Source of the DNA: Sediminimonas sp.
GTDB taxonomy: Bacteria; Pseudomonadota; Alphaproteobacteria; Rhodobacterales; Rhodobacteraceae
Length of the DNA stretch: 64,000 bases
Reading direction: 5' to 3'
Assembly: GCF_024637375.1 (NCBI RefSeq)
Contig: NZ_JAGXFK010000029.1
Location: 1-64,000, forward strand
A program made the position numbers and the translations under genes. The notes beneath the pieces were generated by a model. The model was not told where the DNA came from. It saw only the letters and a program-made list of their open reading frames with translations, and did no database searches. Shown here piece after piece: positions 1 through 6,971 of the stretch (position 1 is the first letter of the stretch; each line of letters starts with the position of its first letter).

Positions 1-225
1 AAGCCCAAAAACACCGAGCATGAAAGCTCCAGTCACACGACCCTTTGGGCACAGCAGACCACCAGTCGACAACCGCCCTCCCGCTTCACGCCACACGTGG
101 CATTGTCCGGCCAAGAAAACGGTCAAAAATCGAGGTGCCCTTACGTCAAACTCGGGCGCAGCGTCCGTTACCGTGTCGCTGATCTGCTGGACTACATCGA
201 GAACAACATCCAGCCCGCAGCATAA
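1..225 (+). CDS. Excisionase-like helix-turn-helix protein, C-terminal part
   Basis: The frame is open from the left edge and ends in TAA at 223-225, so the start lies outside the window or the gene is degenerate. The end reads PYVKLGRSVRYRVADLLDYIE, the typical C-terminal half of small HTH_17/AlpA-type DNA-binding proteins that mobile elements use as excisionases or regulators. The usual N-terminal helix-turn-helix consensus is not visible upstream; that stretch is polar and of no recognisable family, so the reading frame may be broken there. It sits ahead of the element's replication-type operon, which suits a role in regulation or excision. The family call rests only on the last 35 or so residues. 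Confidence 0.5.
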   Translation, partial: KPKNTEHESSSHTTLWAQQTTSRQPPSRFTPHVALSGQENGQKSRCPYVKLGRSVRYRVADLLDYIENNIQPAA

Positions 226-338
226 AGAACCCGCACCGGGGCACGGCGCGGGCCTCTGATCATCTTGGAGCGGGACAGCTTCAATAGGTGATAACATAGC
301 ACCGCCGCGCGTCTCGGGCAAACCGAAAGGCACGAGCA

Positions 339-884
339 ATGAACCTTCAAGGTAACAACAGATTGCCGATGCTGGCCGATGAGGCACGGCAGGCACACGT
401 GGACAGCGCGAGGCACACCACGCAGGCCGCCGAGCGCGCGCTTGCCGCAGGCGCGGCGCTGGCAGAGGCCAAAGCCCTTTGCAAACACGGTCAATGGGGC
501 GAGTGGCTGGCCGAAACCGGCATCCCTGAGCGTTCAGCGCAGCGATACATGAAGATGCATCGCTCTGGCCTGAAAACCGCCACGGTGGCGGATTTGGGAG
601 GCATTGCCGGGGCCGATCGCTTCATTGCCTGGCACCGTGGCGAAGGGCTGCACAAGTGGCCAGCGCAGGACGTGGCCGAGACCTTAATTGAGGGCCGTCG
701 CATGCGCGATCTGACGCCAACGCAGTTGCGCGAAGAAATTGAGACCCGCATTGCCGAGGACACGCGCGAGCGGCTTTGCAACTGCAACCCTGACCGCGTT
801 TTGCGGGATGATCGGGGCCGCGTACTGGCCCGCGTCGAGGGGGCAGGTTTTTACGATCCTCTCGAGCTGGTGGAGGGCGTGTAA
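339..884 (+). CDS. DUF3102-type phage/plasmid protein
   Basis: A 181-residue soluble protein. Its first 90 residues show the DUF3102 pattern: an Ala/Glu-rich helix (EARQAHVDSARHTTQAAERA, then ALAEAKALC), followed by HGQWGEWLAETGIPERSAQRYMK, the 'W..WL......S..tA.rYM' signature seen in proteins of prophages, integrative elements and plasmids. The SAQRYM part looks helix-turn-helix-like, so DNA binding is likely, but the biochemical role of the family is not established. It is the first gene of an overlapping three-gene unit: its TAA shares one base with the ATG of the next gene, which implies translational coupling. Confidence 0.7.
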   Translation: MNLQGNNRLPMLADEARQAHVDSARHTTQAAERALAAGAALAEAKALCKHGQWGEWLAETGIPERSAQRYMKMHRSGLKTATVADLGGIAGADRFIAWHRGEGLHKWPAQDVAETLIEGRRMRDLTPTQLREEIETRIAEDTRERLCNCNPDRVLRDDRGRVLARVEGAGFYDPLELVEGV

Positions 885-1270
885 TGAGTTGCGAAATCCG
901 AAACCCACAGGCCAGCCATGCCGACACCGACTCCGAGCTTCGCCTAGAATGGGCAAGCGCCGCGATCTTCGCGCTTGAGCACTGCCGACCACAACATGCC
1001 GACGCTATCTGCGCGGGCTGGCTGGAGGCTTCAGAAACCGGCGGGCCGCAGGCTGACGTGTTCGGCACGCTCTACGCGGACGCACAATTCTGGGCCGTCG
1101 CGGCACCGCCGCATGAGCTGGTCGCCTACACCTTGGCCGGGCTGGAGCGTCTGCCGGGCGCGCACCTTTCCCTGCCCGCGCGAAAGCGGGTGTTCAAGGA
1201 GTTGTGGCGCAGCCTCACCGATGGTGAGCGCGCCGCCTTCCTGAAGCATGTCCAAAGGAGGGCTGCATGA
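884..1270 (+). CDS. Hypothetical element protein
   Basis: A 128-residue protein whose ATG overlaps the stop of the DUF3102 gene and whose TGA overlaps the ATG of the DUF3631 gene, so it lies in one coupled transcript. Residues 20-60 are rich in Ala, Glu and Trp and predicted helical; the C-terminus is basic (KHVQRRAA). No signal peptide, membrane segment or known catalytic motif is visible. I do not recognise the family. By position, between a probable DNA-binding protein and a P-loop ATPase, an accessory role in element replication or regulation is possible, but that is only inference. Confidence 0.6.
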   Translation: MSCEIRNPQASHADTDSELRLEWASAAIFALEHCRPQHADAICAGWLEASETGGPQADVFGTLYADAQFWAVAAPPHELVAYTLAGLERLPGAHLSLPARKRVFKELWRSLTDGERAAFLKHVQRRAA

Positions 1271-2778
1271 TGGATGGGCAAGACGACTGGGGCGATATCC
1301 CGCAGATCGAGGATGTAACCGCCGCCGACGCGCAGGCTGAAGTCAAGCGGCTGGCCGGGTTGGACGCCGCCGCCTACGAGGGCGAGCGCAAGGCCGTCGC
1401 GCAGCGGCTTGGCTGGCGCGCATCCGTGCTGGATACCGAGGTGAGCAAGGCCTGCCCGCGCGGCGCTGGTGACGACGACAGCGACGATGCGCCCGAGGCA
1501 ATCGAAACAATCGAACCTTGGCCCGATCCGGTGGACGGCGCCTCACTGGCCGAAGAAATCCGCGACCGGCTGCGCGCCCATGTCGTATTCGGCGCAACGG
1601 GTGATGCTGACTGCGCCGCGATCTGGATCATCGGATCGTATCTCATGGAGACGTGGCGCTTGTGGCCGCGCCTGCTGGTCACGTCACCGACGAAGGCTTG
1701 CGGCAAGTCAACGCTCTTGGAGGTGATCGACGCGATGGCGCATCGCGGCTTCATTGTCTCGAACGCCAGCGCGGCGGCAATCTTCCGGGCAATAGAGGCT
1801 TGGAAGCCGACATTGCTACTCGACGAGGCCGACACCTGGATGCGTGAAAATGTCGAACTGGCCGGGGTTCTCAATTCCGGTCACACCCGCCGCACCGCCC
1901 GAGTGATCCGCGTGCAGGAGGTGAACGGGGAACACCTGCCAACCGCGTTCTCGACGTGGTGTCCTATGGCAATTGCCGGGATCGGCGCACAGCGCGACAC
2001 ACTCATGAGCCGCAGCATCATCATCAGCCTGCGCCGCAAACTGCCCGAGGAATCCGTCGAGCGGCTACCCTTGGACCTGCACGCGCAGCTACTGCGCATC
2101 CGCCGTCAGATTGCGCGCTGGGCCGATGACCACGCGGTGACGATAGGGGCCATGGAGACAGAGCCGCCCGCTTGTGGTGACGACCGGATGCAGGACAATT
2201 TCACGCCGCTCTGGCGCATCGCCACGGCACTGGGCGGGCCGTGGCTGGATCGCATCGCGACCGCATATGTCGCCAGCGCGCAGGCCGAGGATGAGGACGC
2301 CGAGCCTGCCGGGATTATGATGCTGAGGGATATCGCGGATATCTTCGCCGCGAGCCGGGCGGATCGCATCGCCACCTCGGAAATCGTCAGCGACCTGATC
2401 GTGATGGAGGAACGCCCTTGGGCAGACTGGCGTCACGGCAGGTCCTTATCGGCGCAGTCGGTGGCGATGCAGATGAAACCGTTTGGCGTCAAGGCGCGCG
2501 TCCTGAAGCTGCACGGATCATCGGCCCGCGTCTATCAGCGCAGTGAAGTTGAGGCCGCCGCCGCCCGCTATGCTACTCAAAAGCGTAACCCCGTAACCTT
2601 GAAACAAAATCAAGAGGTTAGAGCGCTTTCAAAGCGTAACCCTGGGCGAGAGGTTACGCCTGAAAATTCGAATAACGCATTGAAAATAAAGGAAGGTTAC
2701 GAGGTTACACCTATGGGGGCCGGGGCAGACGGTTACGCGGCGCAGGACGATCCGCACGACCCCGACAACTGGAAATGA
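1267..2778 (+). CDS. DUF3631 P-loop ATPase, probable replication/primase-associated helicase
   Basis: A 503-residue protein. Residues 1-85 are an acidic N-terminal region. A P-loop ATPase core follows, with Walker A in TSPTKACGKSTLLE (about residue 140), Walker B TLLLDEAD (about 185) and a sensor/arginine region around QRDTLMSRSIIISLRRK. The C-terminal DUF3631 domain runs from about 340 to 435 (DIADIF, SEIVSDLI, RPWADWRHGR). DUF3631 proteins occur in phages and integrative elements, often fused to or next to primase domains, so a role in element DNA replication is the usual inference. The last 65 residues are low-complexity, with repeated VTP/RNP turns; their DNA holds the symmetric GGTTAC repeats described separately. 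No separate primase gene is visible in the window. Confidence 0.75.
   Translation: MMDGQDDWGDIPQIEDVTAADAQAEVKRLAGLDAAAYEGERKAVAQRLGWRASVLDTEVSKACPRGAGDDDSDDAPEAIETIEPWPDPVDGASLAEEIRDRLRAHVVFGATGDADCAAIWIIGSYLMETWRLWPRLLVTSPTKACGKSTLLEVIDAMAHRGFIVSNASAAAIFRAIEAWKPTLLLDEADTWMRENVELAGVLNSGHTRRTARVIRVQEVNGEHLPTAFSTWCPMAIAGIGAQRDTLMSRSIIISLRRKLPEESVERLPLDLHAQLLRIRRQIARWADDHAVTIGAMETEPPACGDDRMQDNFTPLWRIATALGGPWLDRIATAYVASAQAEDEDAEPAGIMMLRDIADIFAASRADRIATSEIVSDLIVMEERPWADWRHGRSLSAQSVAMQMKPFGVKARVLKLHGSSARVYQRSEVEAAAARYATQKRNPVTLKQNQEVRALSKRNPGREVTPENSNNALKIKEGYEVTPMGAGADGYAAQDDPHDPDNWK
2585..2736. repeat. Symmetric GTAACC/GGTTAC iteron array inside the 3' end of the DUF3631 gene
   Basis: GTAACC occurs at 2585-2590, 2593-2598 and 2636-2641, and its complement GGTTAC at 2652-2657, 2695-2700 and 2703-2708. 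Each pair is mirrored exactly around 2646.5 (coordinate sums all equal 5293). A weaker fourth pair is GGTTA at 2616-2620 and TAAC at 2673-2676, and an unpaired GGTTAC lies at 2731-2736. Between the inner and outer repeats the DNA is AT-rich (for example 2661-2690), unlike the rest of the gene. Repeats of an initiator-binding type flanking AT-rich DNA beside a replication ATPase resemble an iteron origin; an operator is the alternative. Confidence 0.6.
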
Positions 2779-2872
2779 CCACCACCACGAAAGGAAAATG
2801 AGATGACCGCAGACGATATGTCCTTATGAACATAACGCTTTTTCTTCCCCTGCTACCCGGCAAGGCATATTG

Positions 2873-2899
2873 AAGGGGATTTAATATCCCTTTTTATTT
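2873..2899 (+). terminator. Probable intrinsic terminator after the DUF3631 operon
   Basis: AAGGG at 2873-2877 pairs with CCCTT ending at 2892, enclosing an AT-rich loop, and is followed directly by a T run (2891-2895, then ATTT). It lies about 95 bases after the DUF3631 stop and before the terminase unit, so it would separate the two transcripts. The stem is short, hence moderate confidence. Confidence 0.45.
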
Positions 2900-2913
2900 G
2901 CAAATATTATGTT

Positions 2914-2940
2914 TTATACCATGTACTTGATAAGGTATAA
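2914..2940. promoter_or_regulatory. Operator-like palindrome upstream of the terminase genes
   Basis: TTATACC at 2914-2920 and GGTATAA at 2934-2940 are perfect inverted 7-base arms around a 13-base spacer, within the most AT-rich stretch of the element (2820-2975). It precedes the first terminase gene by about 40 bases. It fits a dimeric repressor or activator site overlapping the promoter of the terminase unit. The binding protein is unknown. Confidence 0.4.
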
Positions 2941-2949
2941 GCATAATTA

Positions 2950-2967
2950 GTAAGCAAATAGTAAGCA
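2950..2967 (+). repeat. Paired heptamer GTAAGCA, 11-base period
   Basis: GTAAGCA occurs at 2950-2956 and again at 2961-2967, four bases apart, so the copies repeat every 11 bases, about one helical turn. The second copy ends 14 bases before the ATG of the terminase-small-subunit-like gene. The same pair with the same spacing is found inverted near the tRNA-Leu (6892-6909), suggesting both sites bind one element-encoded protein. Confidence 0.5.
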
Positions 2968-2981
2968 GAAAGCCTCTGAAT

Positions 2982-3347
2982 ATGGCTAAATCGCCACTGC
3001 CAGACAAGTTTCAAGCCGGATATCTAGACCGGCTGGACGGGCGGACCTTAATCGCGGCTGATCTGCGCGTCCGATGGCAAGAATTCACTGACGATCTGGG
3101 CGGTGCTGATCGCCTGTCCTATGCGCAGCGCAGCCTCGTGGAGCGCGCCTTGTGGCTGGAGCATTGGCTACACCTTCAGGAGCAAGCCCTCGCAAACGAC
3201 ACGCCCGAGGAATTCGACGCAGGCAAATGGACTCAAGCCGTCAATAGCCTTCAAGGCATCCTCGTTAAGCTGGGCTTGGAGCGTCGGCAGAAAGATGTCA
3301 CCGATCTGCAAAGCTACATCGCAGGTAGGACGCGCGCCGATGGATAG
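2982..3347 (+). CDS. Terminase small subunit-like protein
   Basis: A 121-residue, mostly helical, charged protein (RLSYAQRSLVERALWLEHWL, then QAVNSLQGILVKLGLERR) directly ahead of the terminase large subunit. Its size, helical composition and position match small proteins that take the place of TerS in phages and transducing elements of alphaproteobacteria; TerS binds the packaging site and hands DNA to TerL. Sequence alone does not prove it. Start: the ATG at 2982 has only a weak ribosome binding site, and the paired GTAAGCA repeats lie directly upstream. The stop overlaps the next small gene by eight bases. Confidence 0.55.
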   Translation: MAKSPLPDKFQAGYLDRLDGRTLIAADLRVRWQEFTDDLGGADRLSYAQRSLVERALWLEHWLHLQEQALANDTPEEFDAGKWTQAVNSLQGILVKLGLERRQKDVTDLQSYIAGRTRADG

Positions 3348-3495
3348 CGGGTGCAAGATGCTTGTCACCATCCGGCCCGGCCCGGTGCTGCATGTGTGGC
3401 GCGATGGCGTCGAGGTGGCGCGCGTGCCCCTGACCATCTCGCAGGCGCTTGGAGTGATGCAGGATATCATCGCAGAAATCAGGTGGCCGCAATGA
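3340..3495 (+). CDS. Small element protein, 51 aa
   Basis: An ATG at 3340 opens a 51-residue frame that overlaps the preceding gene by eight bases and ends at 3495, overlapping the ATG of the terminase large subunit (3492) by four bases. The tight overlaps on both sides are the main evidence that it is translated. The peptide (GPVLHVWRDGVEVARVPLTI) has a beta-hairpin-like middle and a helical end, with no signal peptide or membrane segment. Small proteins of this shape are common between TerS and TerL in alphaproteobacterial prophages; the function is not known. Confidence 0.5.
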   Translation: MDSGCKMLVTIRPGPVLHVWRDGVEVARVPLTISQALGVMQDIIAEIRWPQ

Positions 3496-4880
3496 GCGCG
3501 ACCATCCTAGACGCCATGACGGATCGGCAGCTATTCGGCGGCACGTTTGGCGGTGACAGTTTCGCCGCGTGGCGCGCGCTTCTGGGCGGCTTCTATGGCC
3601 TGCCCTTGGCCGAGACTGAGGCCGGGACGTTCAAGGCGATCACAGGGCGCGCAGAGACGCCACAGGAGGCCGCTCACGAACTTTGGCTTGCGGTGGGGCG
3701 CAGAGGTGGCAAGAGCCATGTGGCGGGGCTTCTGGCGATCTATGAGGCGTGCTTCACCGATCATCGAGACAAGCTGGCACCGGGCGAGGTGGCAACCTGC
3801 ATGGTCATTGCCAGCGACAGGCGACAGGCGCGGGCGGTGATGCGGTATATCTCGGGGCTGGTGAATGAAAACCCGATGCTGCGCCGCATGGTGCTGCGCG
3901 AGAATTCAGAGGCTATCGAATTCAGAAACAGGGCCGCTATCGAGGTTCACACGGCATCGCACCGGGCGGTGCGCGGCTACACCTTGTCGGCTGCGATCCT
4001 TGACGAAATCGCCTTCTGGCACGTCGAGGGGGCCAATCCCGATGTAGAGATCATCGCGGCGCTGCGCCCTGCCCTGGCGACACTCGGGGGCAAGCTGGTG
4101 GCCTTGTCATCGCCCTATGCGCGACGTGGCGTTCTTTGGAATCAATACCGGCGGCATTTTGGGCACGACAGCCCGGTTCTGGTGGCGCAGGCCGCTTCCA
4201 TGACGATGAACCCAACCTTGCCGCAGCGTGTCATTGACGATGCGATGAAGGATGATGCGGCGCGGGCATGTGCGGAATACCTGGCGCAGTTTCGCAGCGA
4301 TATTGCGAGCCTCATTGACCCTGACCTGATCGAGCAGGCCACCCGGCCCAAGCCCAAGGAACTGCCATTTGCGCGGGGCACGTCTTACCGGGCGTTCACC
4401 GATCCGGCAGGCGGTGGACAGGATGAATTCACCGTTGCCGTTGGGCACCGGGACGGGGACGCGGTGATAATCGACGCGGTGCGGGGGTTGCATGGCTCGC
4501 CTGCCGAGATTGCTAAAGAATACTCGGAATTCCTGCGCACCTACGGGATCAAGCGTGTCGTGGGTGACAGATATGCAGGGCGGTGGCCGCGCGATGAATT
4601 CCAGAAGCACGGGGTCGTCTACGAGGTGAGCGAGTTGGACCGGAACGGGCTTTATCTGGAAATGCTCGCGGCGATGAACTCGGGCTGCGTCGAGTTGCCG
4701 CCCGACCAAAAGCTATCCCGCCAATTGCAGGCATTGGAGCGCCGGACCGGACGCAGCGGGCGGGACATGATCGACCACCCGCCGGGCGGGCACGACGACC
4801 TCGCCAACGCGGTGGCGGGGCTGGTGGCGTCAGTCAAGAAACCGAACCACACGACTTCACAAACTGAACTCAGACTTTGA
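3492..4880 (+). CDS. Phage terminase large subunit (TerL)
   Basis: A 462-residue protein, the usual size for TerL, the ATP-driven DNA packaging motor with a nuclease domain. The ATPase half shows a Walker-A-like AVGRRGGKS (about residue 73) and Walker B SAAILDEIAFW (about 165), followed by a coupling motif LVALSSPYARRG. The RNase-H-like nuclease half shows YRAFTDPAGGG, then RVVGDRYAG and GHDDLANA, placing the catalytic acidic residues where the family has them. All motifs look intact. The start at 3492 overlaps the preceding small gene. Downstream there is one unknown gene and then a break, with no portal, protease or capsid gene in the window, which is unusual for a TerL and suggests a satellite-type or decayed element. 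Confidence 0.85.
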   Translation: MSATILDAMTDRQLFGGTFGGDSFAAWRALLGGFYGLPLAETEAGTFKAITGRAETPQEAAHELWLAVGRRGGKSHVAGLLAIYEACFTDHRDKLAPGEVATCMVIASDRRQARAVMRYISGLVNENPMLRRMVLRENSEAIEFRNRAAIEVHTASHRAVRGYTLSAAILDEIAFWHVEGANPDVEIIAALRPALATLGGKLVALSSPYARRGVLWNQYRRHFGHDSPVLVAQAASMTMNPTLPQRVIDDAMKDDAARACAEYLAQFRSDIASLIDPDLIEQATRPKPKELPFARGTSYRAFTDPAGGGQDEFTVAVGHRDGDAVIIDAVRGLHGSPAEIAKEYSEFLRTYGIKRVVGDRYAGRWPRDEFQKHGVVYEVSELDRNGLYLEMLAAMNSGCVELPPDQKLSRQLQALERRTGRSGRDMIDHPPGGHDDLANAVAGLVASVKKPNHTTSQTELRL

Positions 4881-4902
4881 GCGGATCGAGAAAGGACAGA
4901 AC

Positions 4903-5610
4903 ATGAAATATTCGGCACCGATCAAGAAGATCATGGAGCGCGAACTTGCCCGGATTGAAGGGCGCGGACAGGATGGCCCGACACGGGTTATCGGAGAGAT
5001 CGGGCGGCTTCACAGCGCCGTGCAATCTCTGGAGGCGGTGGCGTTGAACCGCAACCCGGCAGACAATGACGCGCTGCACATGAAAAAGACGCATGACGCG
5101 GGCGTGAGGCTCGCCAAGGCGGTGAAGGCCACCCGGCAGCGGGCCAATGAAATCCTGAACGCGCATAACGAGCGTTTGAGCGAAAAGCTGATGGAGCGCA
5201 CGGGCTTGCGCCCGCCTGAGAACCTTGAAGGGATCATGCGGCACTCGGAATTCCGCGCGGCGGTGCGTTCATTCGACGCGAAAGACCGCCGTGACATTCT
5301 GCGCGAGGCGGTGAAGGCGAAAGACACGGAGGCGCTGGGCGCGCTGTTCAACGCCTCGCCTCTGGTCACGGGCATTGATCCAAACTTTGTAAAGGAGATG
5401 CGTGGGGTCTATGAGCAATCCGTTGCACCCGAGGTGATTGCGGAAATGAACCAGCTTTTGGAAGCTGACGGCGCGTTGCAGGCGGTGGCTCGATCTGCCG
5501 AGAAGGTGGCGACGGATTCGCAGGACGAAAGGGCGGTCGAGGCATTCATTCGCGCGCAGCAGGCGGCAGAGCAGGCCAACGAGTCTTTTACATCCGCGAT
5601 GCAGGAGTGA
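4903..5610 (+). CDS. Hypothetical coiled-coil element protein
   Basis: A 235-residue, strongly helical protein rich in Ala, Glu, Lys and Arg, with no signal peptide or membrane segment. Residues 1-110 form long charged helices (KKIMERELARIE; RLAKAVKATRQRANEILNAH), and the C-terminal third is again helical (EKVATDSQDERAVEAFIRAQ). It follows the terminase gene by 22 bases with a good GAAAGGA ribosome binding site before the ATG, so it belongs to the same transcript. In complete prophages this slot can hold a head or scaffold-related protein, but I see no motif of portal, protease or capsid. Unknown function. Confidence 0.6.
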   Translation: MKYSAPIKKIMERELARIEGRGQDGPTRVIGEIGRLHSAVQSLEAVALNRNPADNDALHMKKTHDAGVRLAKAVKATRQRANEILNAHNERLSEKLMERTGLRPPENLEGIMRHSEFRAAVRSFDAKDRRDILREAVKAKDTEALGALFNASPLVTGIDPNFVKEMRGVYEQSVAPEVIAEMNQLLEADGALQAVARSAEKVATDSQDERAVEAFIRAQQAAEQANESFTSAMQE

Positions 5611-5631
5611 CCGATCCACAATTGCCGGGGC

Positions 5632-5712
5632 ATGTCCAATCAGGCGCGTGAACATGCCACCTTGCCGGTCGTGCTGGACGCTATCGAGGACGCCAAGGCG
5701 CGGTCGCGGTGA
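5632..5712 (+). CDS. Very small ORF, 26 aa
   Basis: ATG at 5632 opens a frame (MSNQAREHATLPVVLDAIED and six more residues) that ends in TGA at 5710-5712. The stop overlaps a GTG start at 5709, the GTGA coupling typical of adjacent phage genes. The codon choice resembles the neighbouring element genes. It may be a genuine small gene or the remnant of a longer one; no family is recognised. Confidence 0.3.
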   Translation: MSNQAREHATLPVVLDAIEDAKARSR

Positions 5713-5766
5713 CCGATAGCCCGGATCATCGTTTGTGGTGCGCGGTGCTGGCGCTTTGTATGTGTA
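5709..5766 (+). pseudogene. 5' fragment of a phage gene, cut at a junction
   Basis: From the GTG at 5709 the frame reads TDSPDHRLWCAVLALC with codon use like the element. Around 5757-5770 base composition switches abruptly to AT-rich (TATGTGTAGGTTATTTACG) and the remaining frame to 5903 runs antisense through the next gene. The simplest reading is that the rest of a phage gene was deleted or replaced here. The exact break point is uncertain by about ten bases. Confidence 0.4.
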
Positions 5767-5781
5767 GGTTATTTACGATTA

Positions 5782-6582
5782 CTACTCGACGGGGTGAAAG
5801 CGACCTCCTTGCCAGAATCCGACGCTATTATCAGCAGGTGGCTCAAGTGAGAAATAAGAGTATTCACTGGCTTGGCGGAACCATTTGTAGTCAACTCGGG
5901 TAAAGCGTAGCTGCAAAAGTGTTTCACGTGCTTTTTCGTGGAAAGCCAAAATATTTCGATTAGTCGCAAACATTGGATTTACAATTTCAATACGGCGAAA
6001 GCCGGAATCAATTGTGCGAGCATATCCATCGTGCTCCCATAGCTGTTGGCGCAGCAAAGGTCCGTAGGCATCGCGAAGTGCGGGCATTACCTGCGCTTGT
6101 TTTCTAGCCAGTCCAGTCTTCAAATTCTGTCGCATACGTTCCTGCTCTGCAGTAAGGTCAAATTCCCGACCTTCATCGACAATTTCAGCCCAGTCGCTGA
6201 AGAGCTGCACCGCAATTATTATCTCGTCGATGCTTTCGGTAAAATCCTTTACCGACATGTCATTAACAAACTGACTGTGTTGCGTCACTTGTTCTACATA
6301 TGACGTCAAAGCGTTCGCGATCTCGTCGGCTTCCTGCTCTGCCTGAAGTTCTGTTAATTCCTTTTTTGAAGAAACATCTACTTCTATCAATTCCTCTTTT
6401 TCTGCGGCATTTTCGATTGATGGACTGGACACTATGGCGACAACAAAAACGACGAAAGCGATGCCAGAGCTCACGAGTCTACGCCTTCGATTGCCGGGAA
6501 ATATCGCAGAAATCAGAGCCACGAACGCCCAGAGCAAAGCGACAATACCAATAAACGGGACAAGAGTGTCAAGCGTCTGCAT
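5782..6582 (-). CDS. Membrane-anchored protein of unknown function, possible cargo gene
   Basis: A 266-residue protein encoded against the direction of the element. Two hydrophobic helices lie at the N-terminus (about 6-27 and 37-53: VPFIGIVALLWAFVALISAI, then VSSGIAFVVFVVAIVSS), followed by an acidic helical linker (about 60-130) and a soluble domain to the end. The ATG at 6582 is chosen because the transmembrane region starts there; the frame upstream is not protein-like. The gene is visibly AT-richer than its neighbours and uses codons rare elsewhere in the window, a sign of separate origin. It lies between the broken phage genes and the tRNA end, where integrative elements often carry cargo such as immunity or exclusion genes. 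No family is recognised; a defence role is speculation from position. Confidence 0.65.
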   Translation of the reverse strand: MQTLDTLVPFIGIVALLWAFVALISAIFPGNRRRRLVSSGIAFVVFVVAIVSSPSIENAAEKEELIEVDVSSKKELTELQAEQEADEIANALTSYVEQVTQHSQFVNDMSVKDFTESIDEIIIAVQLFSDWAEIVDEGREFDLTAEQERMRQNLKTGLARKQAQVMPALRDAYGPLLRQQLWEHDGYARTIDSGFRRIEIVNPMFATNRNILAFHEKARETLLQLRFTRVDYKWFRQASEYSYFSLEPPADNSVGFWQGGRFHPVE

Positions 6583-6971
6583 AGTTTTGACGCTACCCAA
6601 GCAGAGAGTTGCAGTGCAAGCTTTTTTGCCTTTTGTGCCCGAGACAGAGGGCAGGCCAGCCGGACCGCGTGATCTGACCCTTATGCCTGGACTTTTGCGC
6701 AGGCCTGATACCGGATGTGAACTGTTGTTGTCTCTCTCACGGTGCCCGGAAGAAAATCCGAACTCCACAGCCGGTTCCCAGCAAGGCGGAAATGCCCGGC
6801 ATTGGAACCGCTGATGGACCGCGCATAGGTCCAGAGCCTAAGGACGAGCGCGCTTCGCCCGGCTTTTTGTCGCCAACTTACCCGCCAAACCTGCTTACAA
6901 AATGCTTACATGCTCATTTCAGCATCGAGTCGCGCCGCTCTGAAATTTCTTCTAAGTCTTTGATTTTATTG
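6583..6971. other. Non-coding stretch between cargo gene and tRNA-Leu
   Basis: No convincing gene is present in these 389 bases. They should contain the promoter of the minus-strand membrane-protein gene and the right attachment region of the element. The only structured signal I see is the inverted copy of the paired GTAAGCA heptamers at 6892-6909. Open frames crossing it are translations of the tRNA complement (ending in a WDSNPHARE-like peptide) and are not genes. Confidence 0.6.
6892..6909 (-). repeat. Paired heptamer GTAAGCA (minus strand), 11-base period
   Basis: TGCTTAC, the complement of GTAAGCA, occurs at 6892-6898 and 6903-6909. The spacing of four bases is the same as in the pair at 2950-2967. 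It lies about 63 bases from the 3' end of tRNA-Leu, the expected distance for arm-type or excisionase sites beside an attachment core, although no integrase gene is in the window to support this. Confidence 0.5.

Noticed and set aside
2585-2736. CRISPR-like repeats
   Set aside because: The repeats are six bases, occur in both orientations and have irregular spacing set by mirror symmetry, so they are not a CRISPR array.
2803-2829. Tiny ORF (8 codons) after the DUF3631 gene
   Set aside because: It has a ribosome-site-like sequence and an ATG but only eight codons and no conservation can be judged; more likely a remnant or chance.
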